Source of the DNA: a candidate division Zixibacteria bacterium HGW-Zixibacteria-1
GTDB lineage: Bacteria; Zixibacteria; MSB-5A5; GN15; PGXB01
Direction: 5' to 3'
Assembly: GCA_002838945.1 (NCBI GenBank)
Contig: PGXB01000011.1
Location: 1 to 64,000 of the forward strand
DNA length: 64,000 nt
The notes under the pieces were generated by a model, which worked only from the letters and a program-made list of their open reading frames with translations, was not told where the DNA came from and did no database searches. A program made the position numbers and the translations under genes. Shown here in pieces: positions 34,908 to 44,362 of this stretch; within the stretch, counting starts at the first letter, position 1, and the number at the start of each line of letters is the position of its first letter.

Positions 34908-35708
34908 TCATTTCTTCGGATGTCCGATTGGCATGATTAACAGGGCCGCTTCATCTTTTCCGTCGATTCCGAGCATTTGATTCAAGGCATCATCATTAAA
35001 GGCCCCGACCGCTGTCGTGCCGAGGCCAAGCGAAGTCACCTGCAGATAGACATTTTGACAGACGGCGCCAGCTTCGATGTAAGTATAGCGATAGCCGCGA
35101 TCGGAGTATTTTTTGGTGGAGCGATCAAATCGGGCCGTCATTATGATACTGGCCCGTCCCTGATATACAACACCCTGCTCGAAGGCGGCTTTGTTTAACA
35201 GCTCCCTGAAGTTGCCTTCTTTGATAAGCTCCAGGCTGCTGTCGGAAACCTGGAAATGGTAAAGACCAGGTTTGAGGTTTTCCACTTCAAAGGCGGCGAG
35301 ATAAATATCGACGGGGTAGAGAGCGCCGCCGGAGGGGGCCGAACGCATTTCGAAGCCGCCCTGGGAATGAGTAAGACCGTCGGCTGACAGCAGGATGCGG
35401 GCGATTTGTTCGAGGGTCAGCGGTCTGTCGGAGAAAGAGCGCACCGATTGCCGCTCGGAAATTGCTTTCTCGACCGACATATTGTTTTCCTCAGATACCG
35501 GCAACATAATTTGCGGCGCGTTTTCATATTTTTTGTAAAGCGGTATTTCGCGCCCAAAACCGACCTCTTTTCCTTTGAATCCGTTGTCACCGAAACTTGT
35601 TTGATAATGAAACTGTTCGCCGGTCGACATTTTTTCATCCTCCCCCGCCAGAATCATCAACGGCATAATCAGGATTAATGTAACGAATAATTTTTCGTAT
35701 AAACGCAT
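34908..35708 (-). CDS. SagB/ThcOx-family oxidoreductase, exported
   Basis: A 266-aa nitroreductase-fold protein with an N-terminal hydrophobic signal (FVTLILIMPLMILAGEDE). FMN-binding segments: SERQSVRSFSDRPLTLEQIARIL, RSAPSGGALYPVDIYLAAF, and YIEAGAVCQNVYLQVTSLGLGTTAVGAFNDD. SagB-type enzymes oxidise azoline rings or other substrates; a signal peptide suggests this one acts in the periplasm with a flavin exported or loaded there. No YcaO or precursor peptide gene is nearby, so thiazole/oxazole peptide synthesis is not supported. A GGAGGA site precedes the ATG. Confidence 0.85.
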   Translation of the reverse strand: MRLYEKLFVTLILIMPLMILAGEDEKMSTGEQFHYQTSFGDNGFKGKEVGFGREIPLYKKYENAPQIMLPVSEENNMSVEKAISERQSVRSFSDRPLTLEQIARILLSADGLTHSQGGFEMRSAPSGGALYPVDIYLAAFEVENLKPGLYHFQVSDSSLELIKEGNFRELLNKAAFEQGVVYQGRASIIMTARFDRSTKKYSDRGYRYTYIEAGAVCQNVYLQVTSLGLGTTAVGAFNDDALNQMLGIDGKDEAALLIMPIGHPKK

Positions 35709-35801
35709 GTTATTATCCTCCCATCGTCTAATTCATATATATCGGCCTTGATTTTATGCCGGAAATATTCTAAATTCATCAAAACCCAGGAGGAAATATA
35801 A

Positions 35802-36971
35802 ATGAATGACGCTTTGATAACAAGTCCTCTCGGAATTTTAATGGTTCTGGCAGGGGTAACTTCGTTTTTTTTCTTTCTGGAAAAGAAAACCGGCTGGAAA
35901 CTGTTTAACTATTTTCCGCCGCTTATATTCATATATATGATCCCGCTGGTAATGTCAAACACCGGATTGATAACCAATCAATCTCCGGTTTACTCGTGGA
36001 TGAGCGGGACAATTCTGCCGATGTTTCTGATAATTATGCTTCTTGATGTCGATGTTGTCCCGGCGATTCGAATTATGGGCCGCGGGATTTTTGTCATGTT
36101 CCTCGGTACGGCCGGGGTGATAATCGGCGCACCGATTGCCTATTTCATCGTCAAGGGCGGATTGGGGCCGGATGCATGGAAAGGATTCGGGGCGCTGGCC
36201 GGAAGCTGGATCGGGGGGACCGGCAACATGGCGGCGGTAAGTGAGGCCATCGGGACATCACCGACAGATTTTGGGCTGGCGGCCATTTCCGATAATCTGG
36301 TTTATATCATCTGGCTGCCAATCATGCTCGGTTCTAAAAATATTGCGGGCTGGTTTCATCGGTTCACAAAAGTCGATCAGATACGCATTGATATCCTCAA
36401 GAAAGCCTCCGGTGAGCTGATAAGTGACAAGGGCAGACTGGAGATGAGGCATATTTTGTATTTGCTCTTTCTCGGCCTCGTCTGTGCCTGGGCAGCCGGG
36501 CAGCTTTCGGTTCGATTGCCCGAATACCCGCCGGTACTTGCTGCCAGTGCCTGGAAAATATTGATTATTACAACGCTGGGGATAGCTCTGTCATTCACGC
36601 CGGCCAGGAAAATTCCGGGGTCGCATGCGCTGGCCATGGCGCTGGTATATCTTTTTGTGGCCAATATGGGCGCAAGGGCCAATGTCGGTGATTTGGCGGG
36701 ACAGGCCCCTTGGTTTTTGCTGGGAGCTTACATCTGGATATTTATCCACGGCGCTTTCTGTGTTCTCGGCGCAAAAATATTCAAGGTTGATATTCATTCA
36801 ACGGCAATAGCATCGGCGGCAAATATCGGAGGCGCGGCCAGCGCCCCTATCGTGGCGGCATATCACAGCGAAAGCCTGGTTCCGATAAGTATTCTGATGG
36901 CCCTCATTGGTTATGCCATCGGCAACTATGGCGCCCTGTTGACCGCCTGGCTCTGCTCGCTTGTGGCCTGA
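35802..36971 (+). CDS. DUF819 family membrane protein
   Basis: A 389-aa polytopic protein with about 11 hydrophobic segments, matching DUF819/YjcL-like proteins: the N-terminal SPLGILMVLAGVTSFFFFLEK, GLGPDAWKGFGALAGSWIGGTGNMAAVSEAIG with a Gly-rich helix break, and the mirrored SAANIGGAASAPIVAAYHSESLVP near the C-terminus. The two Gly-rich broken helices in inverted halves look like a secondary transporter or exchanger, but no substrate is known for the family. AGGAGG ribosome site before the ATG. The next gene starts 27 bases later. Confidence 0.8.
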   Translation: MNDALITSPLGILMVLAGVTSFFFFLEKKTGWKLFNYFPPLIFIYMIPLVMSNTGLITNQSPVYSWMSGTILPMFLIIMLLDVDVVPAIRIMGRGIFVMFLGTAGVIIGAPIAYFIVKGGLGPDAWKGFGALAGSWIGGTGNMAAVSEAIGTSPTDFGLAAISDNLVYIIWLPIMLGSKNIAGWFHRFTKVDQIRIDILKKASGELISDKGRLEMRHILYLLFLGLVCAWAAGQLSVRLPEYPPVLAASAWKILIITTLGIALSFTPARKIPGSHALAMALVYLFVANMGARANVGDLAGQAPWFLLGAYIWIFIHGAFCVLGAKIFKVDIHSTAIASAANIGGAASAPIVAAYHSESLVPISILMALIGYAIGNYGALLTAWLCSLVA

Positions 36972-36998
36972 AATAATTCACTTGCGGTTTGAGGCAAG

Positions 36999-39071
36999 AT
37001 GTCATCATCCGAATCAAAAGATAGCGGCCATTTCTCCAAAATCCTTGCGGCATTGGTGATTTTCGCGGCGATTGTGGTTCGCTTCTTATGGCTTGGGTCC
37101 GATCCGCCGTTGTTTTTCGCAAATACCGGGCAGGCCCTCCTGACCGACTCTTATAATGTCATATACCACGCCCGGAATAAAATCATTTTTGGAGAATGGG
37201 ATATATTTGATTTCGGGCGGTGGAGTGTTTTCAAGTATTCGCTGTCGTCTTTTTTCTGCTACCTGGTTTTTTTGCTGGGCGGGGTGTCGCGAATAACGAC
37301 CAATATATCCGCGGTACTTTTAAATCTGGGCGGCTTATTGTTTTATCTTGCCGCCTTCCGCAGTAAATCACGAGCGGCCTTAACGGTCGTTTCGCTTCTG
37401 CTGCTCACTAATATGACTCTGATAGTGTACGGGCGATATCCCTTTCTGGAAAACGGCCTGATATTCTTAAGCGGTTTGCTTTATTTCCTATTTCTCAGGT
37501 ACTACAAACATGATTGGATGCTGGTGCCGGCCGGGCTTCTGACCGCTTTTTGCGTTCTTTCGGGAAAATTATTCGGTATTGTGCTCCTTATCCCACTGGC
37601 ACTGGTGATTATCGCGGGGACACCGAGTTTCAAATGGAGAAGATTATCAATTCTATCAGGCAGTTTTATCATCTCGGCAGCGGGAATCCTTATCGCATTT
37701 TACGGAAGCGATGTCGGTTCAGCTTATAATTATGTTGTCGAGCAGACGGTCGGCATGTACGGAGTTCCCGATGCCGTTTTTTCGCCTCTTAAATTATTGC
37801 GGAAAATCGTATCTTTCGGCGGCGATTCGCGGCTTTTTTATTTTGCACCTTTCTTTATGATTCTTATGGTATTGGGCTTTATCAATCTAATTTTACGGAA
37901 GGATATAGTCGAGGTTCTAAAGAATAATAGGGCGCTTTTATTCAATCTCGGCTGGTTTCTGGCCGGCTATTTACTGCTCATGGTCGTCAATTACAGGCCG
38001 CTCAGGTATCAATTGTTTCTTTTACTGCCTGCAGCCGGGATAATATCACACCTGACATCAGAAACAATGTCAAATTTAATAACGGACAGGCTGAGGCCTG
38101 TCAGAAGTATATTATTGTTTTTCATTCTTTGGTATTTCGCCACGCAAGTCGGGTATATAGTTTCTTACCTGTACGATTATGGTTCGGCTTCGACAAAGAT
38201 CGCCTGGTATACCGCCGCTCCGGCGGCTGTATTATGGCTATTGATTGTCAGGTTTCGTGTCTTTGTTTTTGGATTAATTAATAATAGAAAATATTTGCTG
38301 ACTGTTCTGATCGCCGCTTCGATTGTGTTTCAGGCGGGCTGGATTATAAAATGGTCCGGCACCCGGACATATCTTCTTAGAGAAGCCGGTGAGGATCTGA
38401 ATCAGATAGCCGCCCCAAATGCCGTTATCTGCGGGCCGTTCGCACAGGCCCTGACAATTGATAATAAGTTAAGGTCGTTCATATATATGTTCGGGCTCAG
38501 CCGAAAAGAACCGGACCTTTTCAACAGGTTTCCGATTACTCACCTTGCATCCGATATCAGCAATATCAAACTGGCGTCAAGGGATTATCCTGGGGCTATG
38601 GCCGGATCATATAAGCTGGCCGATTACTGGCTCAGAGATATAAAAATTGATGTCATCCAATTGCCCGAGAAATTGATCAAGGGTGATTACCGGCCGACCG
38701 ATTTCGAAAAGGCCGCCCGTTTTCACAGCGCCGCAAAATATCCCGACAGTGTCTTCTATTATTTACGGGAATTCCTGACAGAACATCCCAGAAACAAGGC
38801 CGGTTTAAGATTGCTCTCCAATTATTATCAATCGGCAGGCGCTGTAGAGCAGGGATTCAGAGTGTTCGAGCAATTGATTTCATATTACCCGGATGATTTC
38901 TCGCTTTATTTCGAAAATGCCCGGGCCTATTATTTGTTCTATCTCAATTCGCGCAATCAGGAATATTTGAAGCAGTCCGAGAAATATTTCAGACTCGCGC
39001 GCGAGAAAAACAAGTATATTGAGGCCGACATCGAGGCGGCCAGGGAAAGTCTTCGATCAATGGTCAAGTAA
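36999..39071 (+). CDS. Polytopic glycosyltransferase-like membrane protein (PMT/ArnT style) with C-terminal TPR-like region
   Basis: A 690-aa protein. An N-terminal membrane segment (ILAALVIFAAIVVRFLWLG) leads to a periplasmic loop with the acidic-aromatic NTGQALLTDSYNVIYHARNKIIFGEW, then about a dozen transmembrane segments to residue ~480. This is the layout of GT-C enzymes that transfer sugar or lipid-linked groups, although the family's exact acidic motif is not certain. From ~560 on are helical pairs like TPRs (AARFHSAAKYPDSVFYYLREFLTEHPRNKAGLRLL...YYPDDFSLYFENARAYYLF). Possible co-transcription with the DUF819 gene. Substrate unknown. Confidence 0.65.
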   Translation: MSSSESKDSGHFSKILAALVIFAAIVVRFLWLGSDPPLFFANTGQALLTDSYNVIYHARNKIIFGEWDIFDFGRWSVFKYSLSSFFCYLVFLLGGVSRITTNISAVLLNLGGLLFYLAAFRSKSRAALTVVSLLLLTNMTLIVYGRYPFLENGLIFLSGLLYFLFLRYYKHDWMLVPAGLLTAFCVLSGKLFGIVLLIPLALVIIAGTPSFKWRRLSILSGSFIISAAGILIAFYGSDVGSAYNYVVEQTVGMYGVPDAVFSPLKLLRKIVSFGGDSRLFYFAPFFMILMVLGFINLILRKDIVEVLKNNRALLFNLGWFLAGYLLLMVVNYRPLRYQLFLLLPAAGIISHLTSETMSNLITDRLRPVRSILLFFILWYFATQVGYIVSYLYDYGSASTKIAWYTAAPAAVLWLLIVRFRVFVFGLINNRKYLLTVLIAASIVFQAGWIIKWSGTRTYLLREAGEDLNQIAAPNAVICGPFAQALTIDNKLRSFIYMFGLSRKEPDLFNRFPITHLASDISNIKLASRDYPGAMAGSYKLADYWLRDIKIDVIQLPEKLIKGDYRPTDFEKAARFHSAAKYPDSVFYYLREFLTEHPRNKAGLRLLSNYYQSAGAVEQGFRVFEQLISYYPDDFSLYFENARAYYLFYLNSRNQEYLKQSEKYFRLAREKNKYIEADIEAARESLRSMVK

Positions 39072-39094
39072 CTCCGTTGATTGTCATCAATCGA

Positions 39095-40708
39095 CTATTC
39101 CGATTCGACAATCGGCGACCACTCGCCGATATGCTCTCCATATATTTTGCATGGTCCCAGAGACTGCCATTTTTCATTCGAGTTGTAGCTCCAATCAAGG
39201 TACTCCGAGCCGCCCCCGCCGATAGTCGTGATCAGGAAGCGGTTGGACAGATACCCTATGGCCGAAGCCTGCGATGCCGGGCGATCGTTATCGCCGCCGG
39301 ACGGATCAATCGGAATCCAGCCATAATTGGGCAGGTAAACCTCGACCCAGCGGTGGAAAACATCATCGGTCGAGGCATCATCACCGCGAATAACCACCGA
39401 CCCGGCATATCGGGCGGGAAGACCGACCGCACGACAGAGAGCGATATAAACGAAACTGTATTCGGAACAGGAACCGGTGCCGCGTTTGAGAACGGTCGGA
39501 GCCACATTCCAGCCACCGACCCGTTCATACTCCAATTTATCGATTATAAAATTAAACAGCTTCCGGGCAATCCAGTAGCAATTGGTCTCATCACCGACTA
39601 CCTTTTTTGCCGTCTCACTTATATAAGAATCCTTAACCCAGTACTTGGTATCATCGGCGAGGTATTTATCTTTAATACTCTTCGGGATTTCAGACAGCAA
39701 CCCGGTTTTTTCGGGAAAAATCATAAATCGGGTTTTGAACAATTCGGCTTTGGCAGTCATCGCGACTGTGACAAATTCTCCGGCCGGGATATTATCGAAA
39801 TGATAGTGCGCCACCTTCTGATCCCATTTATCCGAGAGAATGTCCATCGGCGGAGGATTGAAAACCAGAGTGTCGAGCATTTTCTGGAAGGGAAGATCAT
39901 GGGGGAGAGCCAGATAAATGTCAAGTGAAGTGATTTCACCTGGGCCGTAGTTGCGAATCTGATGGGTGTAATCCAGTTGCTGTTTTTTGCCGTCGGTACG
40001 AACATAGGTGACGGTATCATCCAGCTTGATTTTGTACAGGCTGTCTGTCTGATAATCGATATTCCAGAGAAAATCGCCGTCAAAGGCCAGTCCTCTGGGG
40101 TATTTCGAAGGTGAATCAAACGCCACGATGACATTGCCGTTTTCCGGATAAACCATATAAATCATATCATCAAACCGGTCTGAGACCCACAGATATTTTC
40201 CGTCAAATGTCAGGCCCTGGGGATTGCCGGATGGGGATGGAATATCGGTAATTGTCGTGCCATCCTCGGTCGAAATCTGAAAGATTCTGTCCAGACTGAA
40301 ATCTGCCACCCAAAGATATTTTCCGTCCCAGGCCAGTCCCTGGGGGCTTTCGCAGGGAATGTCTATCGTCTTTTCACAAATACCGGTTTCGGGGTTCCAG
40401 CAGTATGCCACGTTGTCTTCGGCATCAAGAACCCAGAGACATTCCGCGGCAACGGTCAGCCCGGCCACATAATAGCAGGGCGCCTGATATTCTTCAATGA
40501 CACGACCGTCGGCCGGATCGATTTTATACATCAAGTCACTTTTGCGGTCAGCCAGCCAAAGGTATTTGCCGTCATAGGTCAGGCCGGTCGGGCATGTCCC
40601 GGGTGTTGCAAATTGGGCAACAATATCACCGGCGGCGGCCATAAGGACAACCGGCGCAAGCAGGCATAGAAATAAAAATAGAAACATGACGTGGTAAAAG
40701 CGCCTCAC
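39095..40708 (-). CDS. Exported beta-propeller-transglutaminase-like protein
   Basis: About 537 aa. I start at GTG 40708 because AGGAGGT stands five bases before it; the frame is open to 40741 without such a site. A signal segment (MFLFLFLCLLAPVVLMAAA) is followed by roughly six short repeats with DGKYLWLADRKSD/YKIDPxDG spacing, an NHL/SMP-like propeller (about residues 30-220). A beta-sandwich linker and a transglutaminase core follow: catalytic Cys in GTGSCSEYSFVYIALCRAVGLPARYAGS, His in DVFHRWVEVYLPNYGW and Asp in IPIDPSGGD. It probably acts as a periplasmic peptidase or amidase-like enzyme. Downstream of the GYD gene by 35 bases. Confidence 0.85.
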   Translation of the reverse strand: MRRFYHVMFLFLFLCLLAPVVLMAAAGDIVAQFATPGTCPTGLTYDGKYLWLADRKSDLMYKIDPADGRVIEEYQAPCYYVAGLTVAAECLWVLDAEDNVAYCWNPETGICEKTIDIPCESPQGLAWDGKYLWVADFSLDRIFQISTEDGTTITDIPSPSGNPQGLTFDGKYLWVSDRFDDMIYMVYPENGNVIVAFDSPSKYPRGLAFDGDFLWNIDYQTDSLYKIKLDDTVTYVRTDGKKQQLDYTHQIRNYGPGEITSLDIYLALPHDLPFQKMLDTLVFNPPPMDILSDKWDQKVAHYHFDNIPAGEFVTVAMTAKAELFKTRFMIFPEKTGLLSEIPKSIKDKYLADDTKYWVKDSYISETAKKVVGDETNCYWIARKLFNFIIDKLEYERVGGWNVAPTVLKRGTGSCSEYSFVYIALCRAVGLPARYAGSVVIRGDDASTDDVFHRWVEVYLPNYGWIPIDPSGGDNDRPASQASAIGYLSNRFLITTIGGGGSEYLDWSYNSNEKWQSLGPCKIYGEHIGEWSPIVESE

Positions 40709-40743
40709 ACTTACCTCCTGTGAAAAAATAATTTGAGTCAAAC

Positions 40744-41031
40744 CTACCTGGAAAAAAGCTGCGTAAATTCATCATAAGGGATAACCGGCCAGGTTTCGGT
40801 TTCAAGAATGCCCTTATTGTTAATTTCCGATGCCACCCTGAACGCGAGGGTTTGATCGACGGCATCAAAGATGGCAAGGTAATCGTACCGGCCGAGGGTC
40901 GCAAAGAGGCTGGTGACTTTGACATTATTACGACTGAAGACCTCAAGCGACTCATTAACTTGTGCCGAAAGATCATCATACATTTTCTTGGCGCTGGGGT
41001 TGATTTGAAGCGCCATGATAAAGGTAGCCAT
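40744..41031 (-). CDS. GYD domain-containing protein
   Basis: A 95-aa protein with the GYD-family pattern: MATFIMALQINPSAKK, EVFSRNNVKVTSLFATLGRYDYLAIFDAVD and FRVASEINNKGILETETWPVIPYDEF. The fold is a ferredoxin-like dimeric alpha-beta barrel; no reaction is established. The GRYDYLAIFDA segment is the name-giving motif. A strong AGGAGG site precedes the ATG. It is the first gene of a likely two-gene transcript with the propeller-transglutaminase. Confidence 0.85.
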   Translation of the reverse strand: MATFIMALQINPSAKKMYDDLSAQVNESLEVFSRNNVKVTSLFATLGRYDYLAIFDAVDQTLAFRVASEINNKGILETETWPVIPYDEFTQLFSR

Positions 41032-41135
41032 AATGCCTCCTCCCTGATAATTGAATAGTATAAAAGATAGTTAATATCTTCCAGATTGCCAAGATAAAAT
41101 GTTCTATTAGATATACGCCGCCGGAAGCCCGCGTC

Positions 41136-42059
41136 TTAGAACCCGGTCAGGTCTTTTTTGAGATTATCGAACTTGCTTCTGTAAAGAACGAAGGTATCGC
41201 TGTATTCGGGAGTTCGGCAGAAAACCCGATTTGTCTCATCGTTAACGGCGGCGAAGGTCAATGACCTGGTGGTGCCGTCAACGAGCGAAACCTTGAGATT
41301 CAAGGAAGGACTGTCAAAATTAATCAAACCGCTGTCAGCGGCGTTGACAAAATCATTGGCGACCAAATTTACTATCGTCCCTATAAAAAGACTGGTTTTC
41401 ACCGAATCGGCCAGCGCGCTGTCGAGGTAGGGCCGTTCCCCGATAAACCAGGCGGAATCACCGCGCCAGAGTCTATAGGTCTTTCTATCTAAATCGAATT
41501 CCACTGAATTGATACTACCGGGGGCGAAAGAAAATATGGTCTTGTCCAGCCACTGGGTTTTCTGGCGCCGGTATACGAAGGTAATCAGGCCGTCAGCCAG
41601 ATAGACTTCGTCATCGCCCGGTTTTCGAATATAGGTGTGAGAGTAATCATTCGCCGGCTTGCCGATAATGATTTCACTCAGGAGCCGGTCATCCCGGTAG
41701 AATTGAACCAGATTGCCGCCGGTATCGTCAACCATAAAGTCTTTACGGCGTTCGGCATTCTGTGAAATGACATTACCCACTTTTAAATCGACGGCTGTCC
41801 TGATCATGTTTCTGACCGCCATCGTGTCGGCACGGCGATAAAGCGAATAGATCGTCACGAACCAATGACCGCCGTCCAGACGAAAGACAAGAGTATCGTC
41901 GGGCGCCGAAACATCTATTCTGCTGATATCTTCGCTGTTTATTTCCAGGAAATTATCAATTGTTTTCCCCCGAATTCGCTTATTTTCCAGCCGGCTTTGA
42001 ATAAGCCAGGCCAGACCGATCGCGATGAGAACGATGGCAGGAATAATCAGCCGTTTCAT
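41136..42059 (-). CDS. DUF4340 domain protein of the Gld-type ABC operon
   Basis: About 307 aa. An N-terminal membrane anchor (IIPAIVLIAIGLAWLIQS) precedes a large extracytoplasmic beta-rich region: FRLDGGHWFVTIYSLYRRADTMAVRNMI, IIGKPANDYSHTYIRKPGDDEVYL. These mark DUF4340, whose members accompany Gld-like ABC transporters. I start at 42059, where ATGA overlaps the stop of the upstream GldG-like gene; the frame is open to 42098 but would overlap more. It is the last gene of the operon. No terminator was recognised downstream. Confidence 0.85.
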   Translation of the reverse strand: MKRLIIPAIVLIAIGLAWLIQSRLENKRIRGKTIDNFLEINSEDISRIDVSAPDDTLVFRLDGGHWFVTIYSLYRRADTMAVRNMIRTAVDLKVGNVISQNAERRKDFMVDDTGGNLVQFYRDDRLLSEIIIGKPANDYSHTYIRKPGDDEVYLADGLITFVYRRQKTQWLDKTIFSFAPGSINSVEFDLDRKTYRLWRGDSAWFIGERPYLDSALADSVKTSLFIGTIVNLVANDFVNAADSGLINFDSPSLNLKVSLVDGTTRSLTFAAVNDETNRVFCRTPEYSDTFVLYRSKFDNLKKDLTGF

Positions 42060-43651
42060 GCGATCTCCTTTTTCCGAAGCGATTTTCTGAATTGCCACCG
42101 GGTGACGCCAAACAGGACAACGATCAAAGGCATGGCAAAGATATTGAGGTACTTAACGATTTTCTTGGTGCCGTCGGAAGTTACTTTCAGCATTCTTCCG
42201 GTGACCTGCTTGGAACGAATCGAAATCAAACCCTTATCCTGCGTCATCCAGTCAACCATATTCATAAGGATAACAAAACTGGTATTATTGCGGCGGTTAT
42301 CATCAGATATAAAGGAACCGTTTCCGACCACAATGACTCTTCCGTCCTCCGCTCTGTCGATTTTCTCCGGAATCGGAGCGGTGTTCAGCGAATCATTTCC
42401 GGTATATTGAGGAATATTTTTATCGTTGAAATAGCTGTTAAATTGCCCGGACATAGCGGCCGCCAGGGGAAGACTCTTGGCCGAAAAATCCTCATTGAAA
42501 TATTTCTTTTCAGGTGAAACATCAATCGGCACGGCCCTGGAACCGGACTGTTCGGAGGTGGAAAATAATATCTGACGTTCGGTGGCGGCGGGCAGGTTCG
42601 GATTGAGATCGAGGGAGCCGGCAAAAAGCATGTCAAATGATTTTAAGGTCTTGACAATGGGATTTTCCTCGTTGAAACTCTGAATGTTTATATAGAAGGG
42701 GTAGCGGATCAGGCTTTGCATTTGGTACGTTCCCATATTTCTCGTAACGGGAACCATATTGCACTGGGCATCGATGACCAGGTTTTTCTTGACGCTTGCA
42801 CCATAGAAATACATGAGGCTGTCGAGGCCATTGTCGATCGGCGTCACCATCGACTGGGCGACATCAATATTGAAGCCGTCGATTAAAAACACCAGCCGCC
42901 CGCCACGCATAAAAAACTGATCGAGGAGATACACTTCCCAGTCGGACAATTTTCCCTTTGGTGAATCGACAATAATGACCTGCACTTCCGGCGGAACAGT
43001 CTTCATATCCTGCAGGTTCAGAAACTGGACCCGATATTCTTTCTGAAGCATTTGATTGGCCCAGTTCAGGCCGCTCGACATATCCGGCTCGCCGTTGCCG
43101 GTCGTAAAGGCGATGGTTGGAACACCTGACTGAATCAACTTGTTAATGGCGCGGGAGAGGTCATACTCGAGATTGGTGGTTTTTTCAACAAATGGAATAA
43201 CTTCGCTCTTATCGCCATAGAGAACCGCCAACCCCTTGTAACCCTTGATAAACTCGGTTTTATCATTTTTGAAAACATTGAACTGAAGCGGCGGGATACG
43301 ATAGCCCGTGGCCTCTTCTTCTTTATTATCCTTGACCGGATCGATAAACTCATAATGCAAATAACCATGGGAATAGGCCTTGTAATCATCAAGCAGGTCC
43401 TTGATATAGCGGGCGTCATTATTATGCGGCGCGGGGAGGTCATTGGAGACATAAGCCTTGATTGTCAAGCGGTCGTTCAGGCGCTCGACCAGGTCCCGCG
43501 AGGAATCAGTCAGGGAGTAGATATTGTTGTCGGTCAGGTCAACCCGGGAGAAGAGATTCAGCGAGATCAGGTTGACAATGACCAGTATGGCGACTAACAT
43601 TATTATCAGCAGACTTGCCGTCGATTTTGTTTTGACATCCTTCTTGGTCAT
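42056..43651 (-). CDS. GldG-like auxiliary protein of ABC transporter
   Basis: About 531 aa. An N-terminal transmembrane segment (SLLIIMLVAILVIVNLISLNLFSR) is followed by the GldG/IFT-like segment RVDLTDNNIYSLTDSSRDLVERL and PTIAFTTGNGEPDM; a second membrane segment is at the C-terminus (FAMPLIVVLFGVTRW). In the gliding bacteria the GldA-F-G ABC complex supports surface motility; homologs elsewhere have unknown cargo. The start at 43651 gives a TAATG overlap with the upstream permease stop, and 43660 (GTG) is the alternative. Translationally coupled on both sides. Confidence 0.85.
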   Translation of the reverse strand: MTKKDVKTKSTASLLIIMLVAILVIVNLISLNLFSRVDLTDNNIYSLTDSSRDLVERLNDRLTIKAYVSNDLPAPHNNDARYIKDLLDDYKAYSHGYLHYEFIDPVKDNKEEEATGYRIPPLQFNVFKNDKTEFIKGYKGLAVLYGDKSEVIPFVEKTTNLEYDLSRAINKLIQSGVPTIAFTTGNGEPDMSSGLNWANQMLQKEYRVQFLNLQDMKTVPPEVQVIIVDSPKGKLSDWEVYLLDQFFMRGGRLVFLIDGFNIDVAQSMVTPIDNGLDSLMYFYGASVKKNLVIDAQCNMVPVTRNMGTYQMQSLIRYPFYINIQSFNEENPIVKTLKSFDMLFAGSLDLNPNLPAATERQILFSTSEQSGSRAVPIDVSPEKKYFNEDFSAKSLPLAAAMSGQFNSYFNDKNIPQYTGNDSLNTAPIPEKIDRAEDGRVIVVGNGSFISDDNRRNNTSFVILMNMVDWMTQDKGLISIRSKQVTGRMLKVTSDGTKKIVKYLNIFAMPLIVVLFGVTRWQFRKSLRKKEIA

Positions 43652-44361
43652 TATTTCCACTTCCTGCTTTCAAGTGATTGAACGGTCAAAAACAAAAATA
43701 CGAATATCATCGAAGCATAATAAATCAGATTGCGGCTGTCGATGACGCCCCGCGATACATTATTAAAATGATAATCAATCGACAGATATTCAATGATATT
43801 GCCAATGAAACCGGGGAAGAAGATGACGACTTTATCGAAAATAAACAGGACAAAGATGATGGCGAATGAAGCGATAAAGGCCACAATTTGGTTCTGGGTC
43901 AGGCTGGAGGTAAATATTCCAATGGCCAGATAGACGCCGACGACCAGAATCAGGCCGAGATAACCGCCGACAGTGGCGCCAAAGTCCGGCTCGCCCATCA
44001 TGGCGATGGTTACATAATGTATCAATGTCAACAGAATGGTAATTATAACAAGCAGATAGGCCGCAAGAAATTTGCCCAGGACCAACTGCCAGTCTTTGAT
44101 GGGAAGGGTCATCAGCAGTTCGATTGTTCCCAGCCTTTTTTCTTCGGATATCAGCCGCATCGATAGGGCCGGAATGAAGAACAAAAGGATAAACCTTATA
44201 ATTCCAAAAAGGGTTCGCAAATCGGCGGAATTTGAAAGAAACAGGGTGGTTGAAAACTGCCATCCGGAGATCAACAGAAAAAGGGTGATGACCACATAGG
44301 CGACCGGGGAATCGAAATATGACCGGAATTCTTTTTTAGCCAGTGTCAGTATCTGATGCAT
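43651..44361 (-). CDS. ABC transporter permease (GldF-like)
   Basis: About 236 aa with six hydrophobic segments. It shows the ABC-2 permease pattern: LTLAKKEFRSYFDSPVAYVVITLFLL, ALSMRLISEEKRLGTIELLMTLPI (the EExRxGTxELLLTxPx signature of GldF/ABC-2 subunits), and GKFLAAYLLVIITILL. I start at 44361, 1 base after the stop of the ATPase gene; a longer form from 44370 is possible, but its ATG touches the ribosome site directly. Paired with the ATPase to form the transporter core. Confidence 0.88.
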   Translation of the reverse strand: MHQILTLAKKEFRSYFDSPVAYVVITLFLLISGWQFSTTLFLSNSADLRTLFGIIRFILLFFIPALSMRLISEEKRLGTIELLMTLPIKDWQLVLGKFLAAYLLVIITILLTLIHYVTIAMMGEPDFGATVGGYLGLILVVGVYLAIGIFTSSLTQNQIVAFIASFAIIFVLFIFDKVVIFFPGFIGNIIEYLSIDYHFNNVSRGVIDSRNLIYYASMIFVFLFLTVQSLESRKWK

Positions 44362-44362
44362 T

